From positions 1 through 64,000 of the forward strand of contig NZ_JBHSMA010000011.1 of assembly GCF_042655385.1 (NCBI RefSeq): DNA of 64,000 nucleotides, in the 5' to 3' direction. Below are positions 27,175 through 36,216 of the stretch, piece by piece. The stretch is from Larkinella bovis. Its GTDB lineage: Bacteria; Bacteroidota; Bacteroidia; Cytophagales; Spirosomataceae. A program made the translations under genes and the position numbers. The notes below the pieces were generated by a model. The model was not told where the DNA came from, did not search any database, and was given only the letters and a program-made list of their open reading frames with translations. Positions within the stretch are counted from its first letter, which is position 1; every line of letters starts with the position of its first letter.

Positions 27175-29207
27175 CCGCACAGGTTTTCGTCCTCATCCGG
27201 CGGCAAGGGCCGTTTCCGAATGCAATTCATGTAGCTGGGGATCGGGCAAATCGACAAATAAGACGCTCGGTCTTCCCCCACCAGCCCGGTTACCTGACGA
27301 TGTGCTTTGGTCCCAATTGTTGCGGTTTTGTAGGGACCACTGGCGGGCAACGCATCTTTCCACAAACACTGATACCACGCCTGCAAGGCCGGGCCTTTGT
27401 GGCGGTCCAGCACCACCAATCCGTTTTTCGTTAACTCCGGCGTTCCGTGTACGAAAACCGGCAAACCCGCAAACAGCATGTAATAATGCAGCCCATCACC
27501 GGTTTCCAGACTCGTGGCAGCCGCCGTCAGAAAGGTTTTGATGGGGGTTAGTTTGGTGTCTTCAAGGAACGTGAGCAACGCCGTCTGATACCCCTGCAAT
27601 TCCGCCACCGTGGGCGGATCGGGGGCGTGGGGCGAGGTCGTCGGCACGAACGACTGCGACAAGGCATCGTTGATTTGCTGCAACTGCTGAAACAGCGTAG
27701 TCCGTTGGGTCGCCGAGGCTCCGGCAGCCACCAGTGTCAGTAACTTCGGTCCCCAGGTTGGCAGATTGGACGTGATCGGCTGGAGAGCCGTCAGGACCGA
27801 AGCCTTGGGAACGGCCGCGGTCGGCACGGCAAAGAAATCTTTCAGGCTTCCGATAACCTGATTAAAATTCTGGCTGTTCAGTGCCGTCAAACCGGGGGTG
27901 GCGATAAACAGCGCCGGGATTTGGGAGCGCCAGGCCAGCGTGGCCAAGGCGGTGGCTTTCCCCTTCAGGAGTTTGAGCCAGAAATCCAGGTGCAGCGGTT
28001 TGACCCGGATCAGTTCCGCCCAGGTCGTAAAAGCGGCCTTGCGTTGGGTGGGCGTATACCCCCACTGGGAAGCATGATCGAGCGTCGTTTTGACCTGCGA
28101 CTGGTTGGTCGGATTCCGGAACGCAATTTTGGGATAGGCCTGAAACCAGCGGGGCGCGGTTACGGTCGGTTTTTGTTCGCCGGAGCCCAAAAACTCCCGG
28201 ATCGCTTCGACATAATCGGCATCCTCCCCGGCGCGACAGCCCCGAACGTCAATGAGCGTGGCGGTTTTGATGTGCGTCCGGGCTGCGGTCAGTTGCGCCC
28301 GAAAAACGCCGTCCTTTACAGCCTTCACGGCGGCTTTAAGCGTCGGAAAATCGTTCATATTGTCGGTATCCAATCCGAGGTTAGGATGGACATCCGGCAT
28401 GTTCACGTTGCTGGTCAATCGATTGTACGTAATACCGGTTATCAACGTCCGAACGGCCTCTACCTGCGTGTCTGTCACATTTTTAGCCTTCACGACCAGG
28501 GGCCGCGTCTGGTCCAGAATTTCACCCACGAACGCTTCCAGCGTCTGCCGGTCGGTCTTGCTGATGCCACTCGTACTTGAGGCATTCCGACGCACCCGGC
28601 CCGGATCGCGCAGGTAGACAATATCGAAGCAGAATTTGACGTACTCCCGCAGATCGCCTTCAAAAACCCCCGACGTTTTCAATCCAAACGGCTCAAGCAC
28701 ATCGGCCTTGGTGTCGCGAATCAGTTTGGTGAGCTGCCCCATCACCGACTCCCAGTTGAACAAATGATTCACGGGCGTTTCAAACGGTGACAATAGCTTC
28801 AGGCCCGCCAGATCGCTCTTGGCAAATTCCCGAAAAATCTCCTTGTTGGTGCCTCGGACACCACCCGTAAAAAATGGAATGATCATGCCGCGCGGGTGGG
28901 CGTGACTGACGATGCCGATCCGTTGGTACGGCTGGGTTGCTTCCGACAAAGCCGTTACGATTTCAACCACGGAATCAACCCGTTGAACCGGAATCCCGAA
29001 GAGCGTATAATAATCTTTGGCTGAATCCAGAAAACCGTCTTCCTTCCGCTCCCGAATGAATACAATGTCCGGCACCCGCTCCGGTTTCCCCAGAAAGGCA
29101 TTGGGCGGCAGGGGCGCGGGCTGGCCCCCACCGGTTGCCTGATTCGGCAGGATACCAATCACTTCTTTTTTGGCCGGTGTCTGATTACGTCGGGTCGTGG
29201 TACACAT
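27171..29207 (-). CDS. Large protein with possible caspase-like His/Cys motifs
   Basis: A 678-residue protein of no family I can name with confidence. The N-terminal half looks like a caspase/CHAT-type alpha/beta fold: a strand plus His motif RIGIVSHAHPRGM (His102/His104) and a later strand plus Cys motif TATLIDVRGCRAGED (Cys324). In caspase-like clans the order is also His then Cys after hydrophobic strands, but here about 220 residues separate them, so a large insertion would be needed. The C-terminal half (about 370-600) is helical. There is no signal peptide. Its start overlaps the upstream stop as TAATG, and it begins MCTTTR like the upstream protein. A cysteine-peptidase function is a hypothesis. 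Confidence 0.6.
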   Translation of the reverse strand: MCTTTRRNQTPAKKEVIGILPNQATGGGQPAPLPPNAFLGKPERVPDIVFIRERKEDGFLDSAKDYYTLFGIPVQRVDSVVEIVTALSEATQPYQRIGIVSHAHPRGMIIPFFTGGVRGTNKEIFREFAKSDLAGLKLLSPFETPVNHLFNWESVMGQLTKLIRDTKADVLEPFGLKTSGVFEGDLREYVKFCFDIVYLRDPGRVRRNASSTSGISKTDRQTLEAFVGEILDQTRPLVVKAKNVTDTQVEAVRTLITGITYNRLTSNVNMPDVHPNLGLDTDNMNDFPTLKAAVKAVKDGVFRAQLTAARTHIKTATLIDVRGCRAGEDADYVEAIREFLGSGEQKPTVTAPRWFQAYPKIAFRNPTNQSQVKTTLDHASQWGYTPTQRKAAFTTWAELIRVKPLHLDFWLKLLKGKATALATLAWRSQIPALFIATPGLTALNSQNFNQVIGSLKDFFAVPTAAVPKASVLTALQPITSNLPTWGPKLLTLVAAGASATQRTTLFQQLQQINDALSQSFVPTTSPHAPDPPTVAELQGYQTALLTFLEDTKLTPIKTFLTAAATSLETGDGLHYYMLFAGLPVFVHGTPELTKNGLVVLDRHKGPALQAWYQCLWKDALPASGPYKTATIGTKAHRQVTGLVGEDRASYLSICPIPSYMNCIRKRPLPPDEDENLCG

Positions 29208-30511
29208 TAGTTGATGGGCATATGGGCGGATTCGATAATGGTGGCCAGTTCAAACGCCAGGTCCTGCAAGACCTGCGGAGGGTTATCGGTGAGGCCCGAA
29301 AAACAGATCGCAATGACATACTTGACCAGACCAATATCATTTTGGACGATGTTGGCCACATCCGAATAATGAAAATCCGAATAATGCTCCTGTCCGTTTA
29401 TCACGGTTACTTTGTAATAAATGCCAATTTTGCTGTTAAGTTTTTTAAGCGTCAGGTGTTGCGTGCGGTCCAGCTCATCGCCGATGAAGCTCCGGGTGTA
29501 CGACGGAATCGGGTCCGCCTGATCCGTGTAATCCGGTTTGTCCATCATCAACAACCAGTCTTTGGACGCGTCTGCATCAATCAGCTTCAGGTTGGCCGCC
29601 AGCCACATGCAACTGCCTACGATCTGCGCCGTTCCGCCCTGCGGGCTAACACCCTGAAAATCGGATCCATCCTGAATACCATCGTAATTTCGACTTACCC
29701 ACAAGCCCCCGCCCGTTGTTTCATCACGCTGGTAAAAACCGGCTTTTTCCAGACAACCGTTGATGAACTGGTAGCCCAGCGCGTTGATGCAGGATGCAGC
29801 CGCAATATTATCCGACCAGCCAATCATCAATTCCAGCCGATCCCGGAAGCCCAGTGGATTCACAACGGCCCGCTTGGCTTTTTTCTGGGCTTCGGTTTTA
29901 ACCGGCATTTTGTCGAATGGGTCCAGCGCCAGCAGCGAAGCCGCCCGGTTGGGTGCTTTAAAGTCATGATCGGCCTTGAAATCCAGTTGCCATTCGCCGT
30001 TGGGTAGCCTTTTGCCATCGAAGATGTCGTTCAAATTGGGCGGCCAGGTTTTAGACGGAACAACGTTCTTTTTAAACCGGTCGGGAAACGGTTTTTCTTC
30101 CTGTGACCAGTTGGCGGTTAATTCATCCAACACCGCCGATAAGGTGGTAGCGGTTGATTTTCGGGCATTTTCCCGGACGGTTTTTCGGAGCCAGAGAGCC
30201 GCAAACAAAACGCCGATTTTGGCCATACTGGCCACAAACGTCTGCTTCTTGTCGTTGTTCCCCAGGTAAAAAACCTCGCTTCCCGTGTAATCGATGAGGG
30301 AAAAAGGTAACCTCTTGTATTTGTTTTTCGCTTTCAGCACCTCAAAATCATGCGCCAGAATGCTGCCGGTGATGGCGTTGTAATCCAGGACCGGATGAAC
30401 CGGCGGAAACAAACCGGGGGGTGGGCCGGGCGGTGCCGTGGCAACGGGCTTACTGATTTTCCGAACCTTTTCGCGGGGCGCGGTGGTCTGTGAACGGGTC
30501 GTGGTGCACAT
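29207..30511 (-). CDS. Serine hydrolase of the beta-lactamase/PBP type
   Basis: A 434-residue protein with the three active-site motifs of the penicillin-binding/beta-lactamase clan: SMAK (Ser95, Lys98), SDN (Ser233-Asn235, in ELMIGWSDNIAAAS) and KIG (361-363) on a strand. The N-terminus MCTTTRSQTT is followed by a proline-rich stretch (about 22-42) rather than a signal peptide, which is odd for an enzyme that usually acts outside the cytoplasm. Family members are beta-lactamases, DD-peptidases or esterases; the substrate here is unknown. It is co-transcribed with the putative caspase-like gene (TAATG overlap) and follows the Ig-like gene by 37 bp. Confidence 0.75.
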   Translation of the reverse strand: MCTTTRSQTTAPREKVRKISKPVATAPPGPPPGLFPPVHPVLDYNAITGSILAHDFEVLKAKNKYKRLPFSLIDYTGSEVFYLGNNDKKQTFVASMAKIGVLFAALWLRKTVRENARKSTATTLSAVLDELTANWSQEEKPFPDRFKKNVVPSKTWPPNLNDIFDGKRLPNGEWQLDFKADHDFKAPNRAASLLALDPFDKMPVKTEAQKKAKRAVVNPLGFRDRLELMIGWSDNIAAASCINALGYQFINGCLEKAGFYQRDETTGGGLWVSRNYDGIQDGSDFQGVSPQGGTAQIVGSCMWLAANLKLIDADASKDWLLMMDKPDYTDQADPIPSYTRSFIGDELDRTQHLTLKKLNSKIGIYYKVTVINGQEHYSDFHYSDVANIVQNDIGLVKYVIAICFSGLTDNPPQVLQDLAFELATIIESAHMPIN

Positions 30512-30548
30512 GATCGTTGAAAGAAAGCATAAAACCGGGATGAAGTCC

Positions 30549-31535
30549 TTAGGCGGTCCGTTGCAGGGGGCCTTCGCGGTAATACCTCGAAATCCAGTGC
30601 GCCCGCGTCCCGGACAGGCCCATCAGTACATCGGTAAAATTGGTCCCCGGGAAATACCGGTTTCGCAGTTCTTCAACGATTTTCCCACAGTACGTGATGT
30701 TGCTTTTCGGAAACCGGATCAGGTTGAACAGATCAATCTTTTTGTTTTCGTCGAGAGCCGCCAGCGTCTGCCGAAGTTGTTCGTCGGCCGTCAGGCGTTG
30801 CCCGGTTTCTTCCGGCAATTCGGTCCAGGGGAGTCCGCCGGGCGTGATCATCGCCAGCAGGCTCATCCGGATTTTGCACACCCCGGCCCCTTCGCTGGTC
30901 AGACTGACGAAATCCTCCGTACCATCGTTCAGCGCAGCGGCCAGTTGATCCAGCCGCGTTTGCCGCTGCGCCGGAGGTTGCTGCAACGCGCCGTCGGAAA
31001 CCATGCTGAAGACGAACTGCTTAAAACCGTCGCCCGCTTCGGGCGTTTGCAGTGCAACGGCCTGGTAATACGGGTTGTGGTCGTTCACCAGTTCGCGGGC
31101 CACCTCCAGATTCCCGATGCCCGGCCCCGGTTCGCTGGCCGATTCCTCAATCAGATCCTCCAGTTCGGCGTTGGTCATAACGATCTCCTGACTGAGCGTC
31201 AGCGTCGCCAGCGCCTGATTGCCCGCATCCAGCAGTTTAACCTCCACCGTGGTGTGACCGACCGACTGGGGTGTATAAACGAATTCGCCCGTTGGTGTTG
31301 ACTGCACCCCTGGCGTGTCAGTGTTTTCAGTGATGGTCCACGCAAAAGTCTGAACGGCATCCATCAGGCTAGCATCCGTGACAAAAACGACGAACCGGTT
31401 TTGCCGGTTGACCACCAGGGGCGAAATAATGTAGGAGATCAACACTGCCCGATCCCCCTCAGCAGCAACCGACTGCCCCAGTTCATCGGGCGTAAGTCCA
31501 GCGGGTAATCGACGCTCTGTTTTACGAACCGGCAT
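30549..31535 (-). CDS. Ig-like/helical protein, copy 1
   Basis: A 328-residue protein homologous end to end to the one at 21829-22812: same start (MPVRKTERRLPAGL), Ig-like domain (about 20-115, with LISYIISPLVV, FAWTITEN and FVYTPQSVG) and helical C-terminus (KIDLFNLIRFPKSNITYCGKI, then FTDVLMGLSGTRAHWI). Conserved cysteines occur in GAGVCKIR and ITYCGK. No signal peptide is visible. It is the first gene of the three-gene unit. Having one copy in each unit suggests that both units belong to one system. The function is unknown. Confidence 0.8.
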   Translation of the reverse strand: MPVRKTERRLPAGLTPDELGQSVAAEGDRAVLISYIISPLVVNRQNRFVVFVTDASLMDAVQTFAWTITENTDTPGVQSTPTGEFVYTPQSVGHTTVEVKLLDAGNQALATLTLSQEIVMTNAELEDLIEESASEPGPGIGNLEVARELVNDHNPYYQAVALQTPEAGDGFKQFVFSMVSDGALQQPPAQRQTRLDQLAAALNDGTEDFVSLTSEGAGVCKIRMSLLAMITPGGLPWTELPEETGQRLTADEQLRQTLAALDENKKIDLFNLIRFPKSNITYCGKIVEELRNRYFPGTNFTDVLMGLSGTRAHWISRYYREGPLQRTA

Positions 31536-31759
31536 AGGTTGAAAAAGTTAGACACGATTTTTCGACAGATGGGAACGCCAACGGAATGAATGCACAACCG
31601 CTTATACTAAAACGTATTCCGAAGGTAGAATGTCGAGCAGGAGGACGCGCTACCCGGAGGGACAGCGCCAGGATTAATGCGAATAAAAGTAGAAATTATA
31701 TGGATTAATTACCCAACGAATTATTAAACGGTTGCCAATTCCGCTGGCCGGGTGCCCGG

Positions 31760-33232
31760 CTATTCGACGACACCCGTGGCCAGTTTGTTGGACTGGTTAG
31801 CCACATCCAGCCAAAAACCGTTCACAAAAACGTAGCGTAACTGCTTCCCCCGCAACAGCAGGAACGTCGGAATCCGGCCGGTTTGCACGGGCCGCACCGC
31901 CGTGGTTGTGGGCTGGAGCAGGTGAACCGGCGACAGGTGCGTCGTAGCGCGCGACGGACTGGCCAGCCGAAACGTCGTGACGCCCTGTTGCAGCAGCGAA
32001 TCCAGTTTGTATTTTTTCAGATCGGCCATCGACCGCAGGGTATCCGGGTAAATCCGGCCCGGTGCCAGCGTCAAACCGGTGGCGTCGATTTCTTCAATGC
32101 CGAAAAAGGGCGACAGATCGCCAAAATCGTCGATGCTGCTCCGGTAGCCAAACGTGGCCGCGTTGCCCACATTCACTTCGTAGCGGTTGATGCCCAGATC
32201 GACGGTCACCGGTTTGCCTCCGCGCATGATCTGCGCATTCCGGATCAGCACGTCAAACAGGTAACGGTCGTTTTCCGGAATGGTGTTGTATTCCGACCGC
32301 GATTCAGTTTTATACGCATCCGTCGCAATAGCCTGCAAACCCGACAGAATGGCGATGTAATTCAATTTGCGGATGAACTGCTTTTCGGGATCGTTCGGAT
32401 AACCGCCCGACTCAATCAGAATCAGCGTGGTGCCCCATTTCTGGATGTTATCGCCGAATGCCCGGGGTTCGAATTCGTCGGAATACCGCCCGACGCCCCC
32501 CGGAATGAACTGCTGCAACACCCGGTTCATGCCCACGATCAACTGCATCGAGCGTTCGCGCACCGGATTGATGTTCCGGGCTTCATCGTAGGCCGTCGCC
32601 AGGAACGAAATGGTGGCCTGTTTACGGCTGTGGCCGACGCTATAGCGGGTGCCCTGATCGTGGAGGTTGAACCCGACCAACGGTTTCAGCGATTGCTGCA
32701 GGCCTTTCAGAATGACGGATTCCGGCGATTGCAGCCGCAGCGCATCCCGGTTCAAATCGATGTCCAGGACATTCCGGCGCTGGTAGCGCTCGGCCCCGTC
32801 GGGGTTCAGCATCGGCACGAAATAAAGCGTCGTTTCGGCCAGCAACTGCTTTTTAAACGCATCAAACGGCCCCTCCCGGCGGAGCCAGTTGAAAATATCG
32901 AAGAGCGCCATGGTGGCCGAGGGCTCGTCGCCGTGCATCTGCGACCACAACAGCACCTTGCGCGGCCCGTTGCCCACCTTAATCAACTGAATCGGCCGTT
33001 TTTCGACCGACTCCCCCACGTTCGTGACCTCAAACCGGGAGTCAGTTTTCAGTTGGTCAATCAGCGGCAAAATATCGGACTGCTTGAACCGGCGGTGGGT
33101 AAGCCCCGGTTCGCGGTAGGTATCGTAGGTATCAAACAGTTGTCGGGAAAGAGACAAATCCTGGCCGAATAAAGAAGTCATTAGCAACAGATTAAACGCA
33201 AAGATTAAAAAGGCCGTCGTAAATTTCAGCAT
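31760..33232 (-). CDS. Exported M14-family zinc carboxypeptidase
   Basis: A 490-residue protein with a signal peptide (MLKFTTAFLIFAFNLLLMTSLFGQ) and an M14 metallopeptidase domain. HGDEPSAT supplies His100 and Glu103, and FNLHDQG supplies His190 as the third zinc ligand. Asn/Arg in DLNRD bind the substrate carboxylate, and Glu273 in LILIESGG is the likely catalytic base. The C-terminal 180 residues form an extra domain. It probably trims peptides or amidated amino acids in the periplasm. The ATG at 33232 is chosen over TTG 33253. It follows the fluoride-channel gene by 47 bp on the same strand. Confidence 0.85.
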   Translation of the reverse strand: MLKFTTAFLIFAFNLLLMTSLFGQDLSLSRQLFDTYDTYREPGLTHRRFKQSDILPLIDQLKTDSRFEVTNVGESVEKRPIQLIKVGNGPRKVLLWSQMHGDEPSATMALFDIFNWLRREGPFDAFKKQLLAETTLYFVPMLNPDGAERYQRRNVLDIDLNRDALRLQSPESVILKGLQQSLKPLVGFNLHDQGTRYSVGHSRKQATISFLATAYDEARNINPVRERSMQLIVGMNRVLQQFIPGGVGRYSDEFEPRAFGDNIQKWGTTLILIESGGYPNDPEKQFIRKLNYIAILSGLQAIATDAYKTESRSEYNTIPENDRYLFDVLIRNAQIMRGGKPVTVDLGINRYEVNVGNAATFGYRSSIDDFGDLSPFFGIEEIDATGLTLAPGRIYPDTLRSMADLKKYKLDSLLQQGVTTFRLASPSRATTHLSPVHLLQPTTTAVRPVQTGRIPTFLLLRGKQLRYVFVNGFWLDVANQSNKLATGVVE

Positions 33233-33279
33233 GTCGGGTAAGGGTTTTGCCAATAAATTCCATTATTCCGGTTTGCGCA

Positions 33280-33657
33280 TCAGGGACGTCCCAGGTATAA
33301 ACCCGCCAGCGATGCCAGTAAACACAACACGACATTCAACACCACATTAGACGCTGCGGCCAGCCAGCGCCCGGTTTGCAGCAACAATAAGGTATCAGTA
33401 CTAAAGGTTGAAAAGGTGCTGAAACCGCCACAAAAACCGACGCCGATCAGCAGCCGGTACATTTCGCGCCCCGACGTCCGGGCAGTCAGCCAGCCGACCA
33501 GAAACCCGAGAATCAGGCTGGCCAGCACGTTAACGATCAGCGTCGAAGCCGGAAATGTGGTTTTCAGCCACGGTTGGATATAACGGCTAACCCCGTACCG
33601 GGCGACACTTCCCAAACCGCCCCCGAAAAAAACCAGCCAAAACGGATTCGTTATCAT
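33280..33657 (-). CDS. crcB: Fluoride-specific ion channel FluC (CrcB)
   Basis: A 125-residue membrane protein with four hydrophobic segments. It has the family signatures GGGLGSVARY at about 12-21, and GFCGGFSTFSTFS at about 74-86, which lines the fluoride pore. FluC works as a dual-topology dimer that exports F- across the inner membrane. The start is the ATG at 33657; the much longer open frame upstream is non-coding and overlaps the divergent permease gene. I saw no obvious fluoride riboswitch in the 60 bp upstream. Confidence 0.9.
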   Translation of the reverse strand: MITNPFWLVFFGGGLGSVARYGVSRYIQPWLKTTFPASTLIVNVLASLILGFLVGWLTARTSGREMYRLLIGVGFCGGFSTFSTFSTDTLLLLQTGRWLAAASNVVLNVVLCLLASLAGLYLGRP

Positions 33658-33717
33658 TTCTGCCAAATCAGGTTGTAAAAATAGCCGGTTTTTTACCAAA
33701 AAGCCTATTATTGTAGC

Positions 33718-35049
33718 ATGACACCTACCGAAACAAACCGCCCTTCTCAACTCCTGCGCCTGTTGGGCGTCGGTTTCGGCGTTGCCGTCACCATTGGCGG
33801 AACCATCGGCACCGGCATTCTCCGCCGACCGGGTACCATTGCGCAGGAATTGGGCCAGCCGTCGCTGGCGTTGCTGGTCTGGGTGCTGGTGGGTGTTTAC
33901 GCGCTGGTCGGTTCGCTGCAGGTGATCGAACTGGGTACGATGATTCCAAAAGCCGGGGGCTGGTACGTGTTTGCACGCCGGGCGTTTGGCGATTATTTCG
34001 GGTTTCTCATCGGCATCAGTAGCTGGCTGGGCAGCATCTCCGCGATGGCTTTCGGGGCCGCGGTGATGGGTGAATACATCGCCCTTCTGGTGCCGGACTG
34101 GTCGGCCTATATCAGGTTGATGGCGATTGGGATTCTGGTCGCCTTTACGGTTTTCCACTGGTTTGGCGTTCGGCTCGCCAGCCGGGCGCAGGAAGTGATG
34201 AGCGTGATCAAAGCCGTGGGCCTACTGGCTTTTGTGGTAGTATGTTTCGCCTATACCCCCGACAAACCCCTGACGTTTTCGGGAGACAACACCATTCCCA
34301 TCGCCGGGTCGCTGTTTGTTGGGATTCTGGCGGCTTTGCAGTCGGTTTTCTATACCTACGACGGCTGGCATACGGCGGCCTATTTTACCGAAGAGGACGT
34401 CAATCCCAACAAAAACCTGCCGCGTTCGATGATGATTGGCGTTCTGCTGATCATCGGTATTTACCTGCTGGTCAATCTGGCGCTCTTTTACGTAATGCCC
34501 ATCGAGCAACTGGCCCAATCCAAACTTCCGGCCGCCGACGCCATTCAGGTGCTGTTCGGTCCGGCCAGCGCCAAAGTAGTGACGCTCCTGCTGATGATTT
34601 CGATCATGGGGATCATCAACGCCCAGATTATGTTTAATCCGCGGGTCTTGTTCGCCATCAGCCGCGACGGGTTGTTTGCCCGCTACTTCACCCGCGTCAA
34701 TACCGGCGGTACCCCCAGCCCGGCCATGTTCCTGACCGCCGGAATGTCCATTCTGATGATCCTGACCGGCACCTACAGCAAATTATCCGATGTGGCCGCG
34801 TTCTTTTTTGTCCTCTGCTACGCGGCTGCTTTCGCTTCGCTGATCCGTCTGCGGCAGATTGCCCCGGAACTGCCGCGCCCGTTCCGGGCCTGGGGGTATC
34901 CGGTCGCAACCTGGCTGATGATGGTTATTTCGCTGGCGTTTCTGGTGGGAGTGATTTACAGCGACCCGTCCAGCAGTGCCTACGCCGTCGGGTTCATCAT
35001 TCTGAGTTATCCGCTGTTTTTGCTGGTCAAACGCTTGAATCGCTCCTAA
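33718..35049 (+). CDS. APC-family amino acid permease
   Basis: A 443-residue integral membrane protein with about twelve hydrophobic segments. The first helix carries the unwound-helix signature TIGGTIGTGILRRPG (about 24-38) of the amino acid-polyamine-organocation superfamily, and the body has AWFxxx-type loops, for example YTYDGWHTAAYFTEED. It is closest to the eukaryotic-type LAT/basic amino acid branch by eye. It probably imports amino acids by proton symport or exchange; the substrate is not determined. The next gene follows after 14 bp, so the two are co-transcribed. Confidence 0.85.
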   Translation: MTPTETNRPSQLLRLLGVGFGVAVTIGGTIGTGILRRPGTIAQELGQPSLALLVWVLVGVYALVGSLQVIELGTMIPKAGGWYVFARRAFGDYFGFLIGISSWLGSISAMAFGAAVMGEYIALLVPDWSAYIRLMAIGILVAFTVFHWFGVRLASRAQEVMSVIKAVGLLAFVVVCFAYTPDKPLTFSGDNTIPIAGSLFVGILAALQSVFYTYDGWHTAAYFTEEDVNPNKNLPRSMMIGVLLIIGIYLLVNLALFYVMPIEQLAQSKLPAADAIQVLFGPASAKVVTLLLMISIMGIINAQIMFNPRVLFAISRDGLFARYFTRVNTGGTPSPAMFLTAGMSILMILTGTYSKLSDVAAFFFVLCYAAAFASLIRLRQIAPELPRPFRAWGYPVATWLMMVISLAFLVGVIYSDPSSSAYAVGFIILSYPLFLLVKRLNRS

Positions 35050-35063
35050 AAGGTACCAATGCT

Positions 35064-35513
35064 ATGTTAAAAACCATCCAATCGCTGTTCGTGCGCGACC
35101 TGAAACGGCTCCGCCACGAAATCGAGCTGTATCAGGACGAAGCCAACCTGTGGGTGACCGACGGGCAAATTGCCAATCCGGCGGGGAACTTGTGCCTGCA
35201 TCTGGTCGGAAATCTGAACACCTACATCGGGGCGGTTTTTGGAAATACCGGTTATGTCCGGCACCGTGATCTGGAGTTTTCCCTGCGGGATGTGCCCCGG
35301 AGCGAGTTACTTCAGAAAATCGACGAGACGCTGGAAGTGGTCCGGCAGTCGCTGGCGCAGGTGAGCGAAGACCAGCTACAGGACGAATACCCGTTGCTGG
35401 TGTTTGACGAAAAAACGACAACCGAATATTTCCTGATTCACTTAACCACCCACCTGACCTATCACCTCGGCCAGGTCAATTACCACCGGCGGTTACTGGA
35501 TACCACCCACTAG
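35064..35513 (+). CDS. DinB-like (DUF1572-type) protein
   Basis: A 149-residue four-helix protein of the DinB/YfiT superfamily. The pattern HLVGNLNTYI near residue 48 and the C-terminal HLTTHLTYHLGQVNYHRRLL give the three histidines that bind a metal in this fold (about His48, His128 or His132, and His136). Some members are thiol (mycothiol or bacillithiol) S-transferases; the role of this one is unknown. It is coupled to the permease gene and ends 13 bp before a strong bidirectional terminator. Confidence 0.8.
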   Translation: MLKTIQSLFVRDLKRLRHEIELYQDEANLWVTDGQIANPAGNLCLHLVGNLNTYIGAVFGNTGYVRHRDLEFSLRDVPRSELLQKIDETLEVVRQSLAQVSEDQLQDEYPLLVFDEKTTTEYFLIHLTTHLTYHLGQVNYHRRLLDTTH

Positions 35514-35525
35514 CGGAGACGCCCT

Positions 35526-35546
35526 CCATCCGGAAAAACCGGATGG
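35526..35546. terminator. Bidirectional terminator
   Basis: An 8-bp perfect stem (CCATCCGG/CCGGATGG) with an AAAAA loop, followed by a T-rich run, lies between two converging genes. It can terminate both the permease/DinB transcript and the dehydrogenase transcript. Confidence 0.75.
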
Positions 35547-35552
35547 AATTCG

Positions 35553-36188
35553 TTATTTCTTCGGTTCATCGTAGCTCAGACCGTACTGTTTCAGCACGTC
35601 TTCCGGCACGCCGTCCCATTTGTTGGGTGTATTGCCGACGTACCCGAGGTCATCGATCCCCATTTTGCTGGTGTAAAAACCGCCCAGGACGAAATTGCGC
35701 ATCATCGTGAAGAAGGCCACGCCCTGGGTCAGGTCAGACGGCACCTGTTTGCCGGGATAGGCAATCTGCTCGACCAGATCGATTTGCTGCTCCCGGCTGC
35801 ATTTCGCAAACGGGTTTCCGTAGCGGCTGACGCATTTCCGGTCGAGCCAGCGGAGTCCTCCGCGCATAGGTGTCTGGTTGCGGGGCTGGTCGCGCATCAT
35901 GAAATCGATGAACGCCGGGACACCGGCCTGCGACGCACTCCCCGACCGGGCATCCGCCGGAATGATGATGTCGCTCAAGAGCGTGACGGTTTGCAGTTCT
36001 GCCGGGGTGAAGAATTTTTCCGACGTCAGCAGCATCCGATCGCGCTCCGCTTCGAATTTCTGCCGCCCGGGCAGCAGCTTGATGGCGGGTTTGGGTTCGG
36101 GGGGCGCCGGCACTGCCGCTTCCACCGGGTTCACCGCCAACCCCAGGGACGTAATGGATAGGGCTTTAAGCGTATCTCTGCGTTTCAT
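35553..36188 (-). CDS. Gluconate 2-dehydrogenase subunit 3-family protein, Tat-exported
   Basis: A 211-residue small subunit of membrane-bound GMC-type dehydrogenases. The N-terminus MKRRDTLKALSITSLGLAV is a twin-arginine (Tat) signal, fitting export of a pre-folded complex with the FAD subunit. The body carries the family pattern TVTLLSDIIIPADARSGSASQAGVP in part and the C-terminal tail with YVGNTPNKWDG. It partners the GMC oxidoreductase encoded at 36735-38480, but a four-helix-bundle gene sits between them. Confidence 0.85.
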   Translation of the reverse strand: MKRRDTLKALSITSLGLAVNPVEAAVPAPPEPKPAIKLLPGRQKFEAERDRMLLTSEKFFTPAELQTVTLLSDIIIPADARSGSASQAGVPAFIDFMMRDQPRNQTPMRGGLRWLDRKCVSRYGNPFAKCSREQQIDLVEQIAYPGKQVPSDLTQGVAFFTMMRNFVLGGFYTSKMGIDDLGYVGNTPNKWDGVPEDVLKQYGLSYDEPKK

Positions 36189-36216
36189 GTTTTTAAAGGT
36201 TTACGGTATTCGGTTC

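Noticed and set aside
29207..30511. Antibiotic-resistance beta-lactamase
   Set aside because: The SxxK, SDN and KxG motifs fit the whole PBP/beta-lactamase clan, and the missing signal peptide and operon context argue against a drug-resistance enzyme.
6676..31535. Contractile injection system or phage-tail locus
   Set aside because: Giant proteins with an associated hydrolase suggested a baseplate-type apparatus, but no sheath, tube, spike or AAA+ ATPase gene is present.
31883..33172. 429-residue plus-strand frame
   Set aside because: Antisense to the M14 carboxypeptidase, whose catalytic residues are all present on the minus strand.
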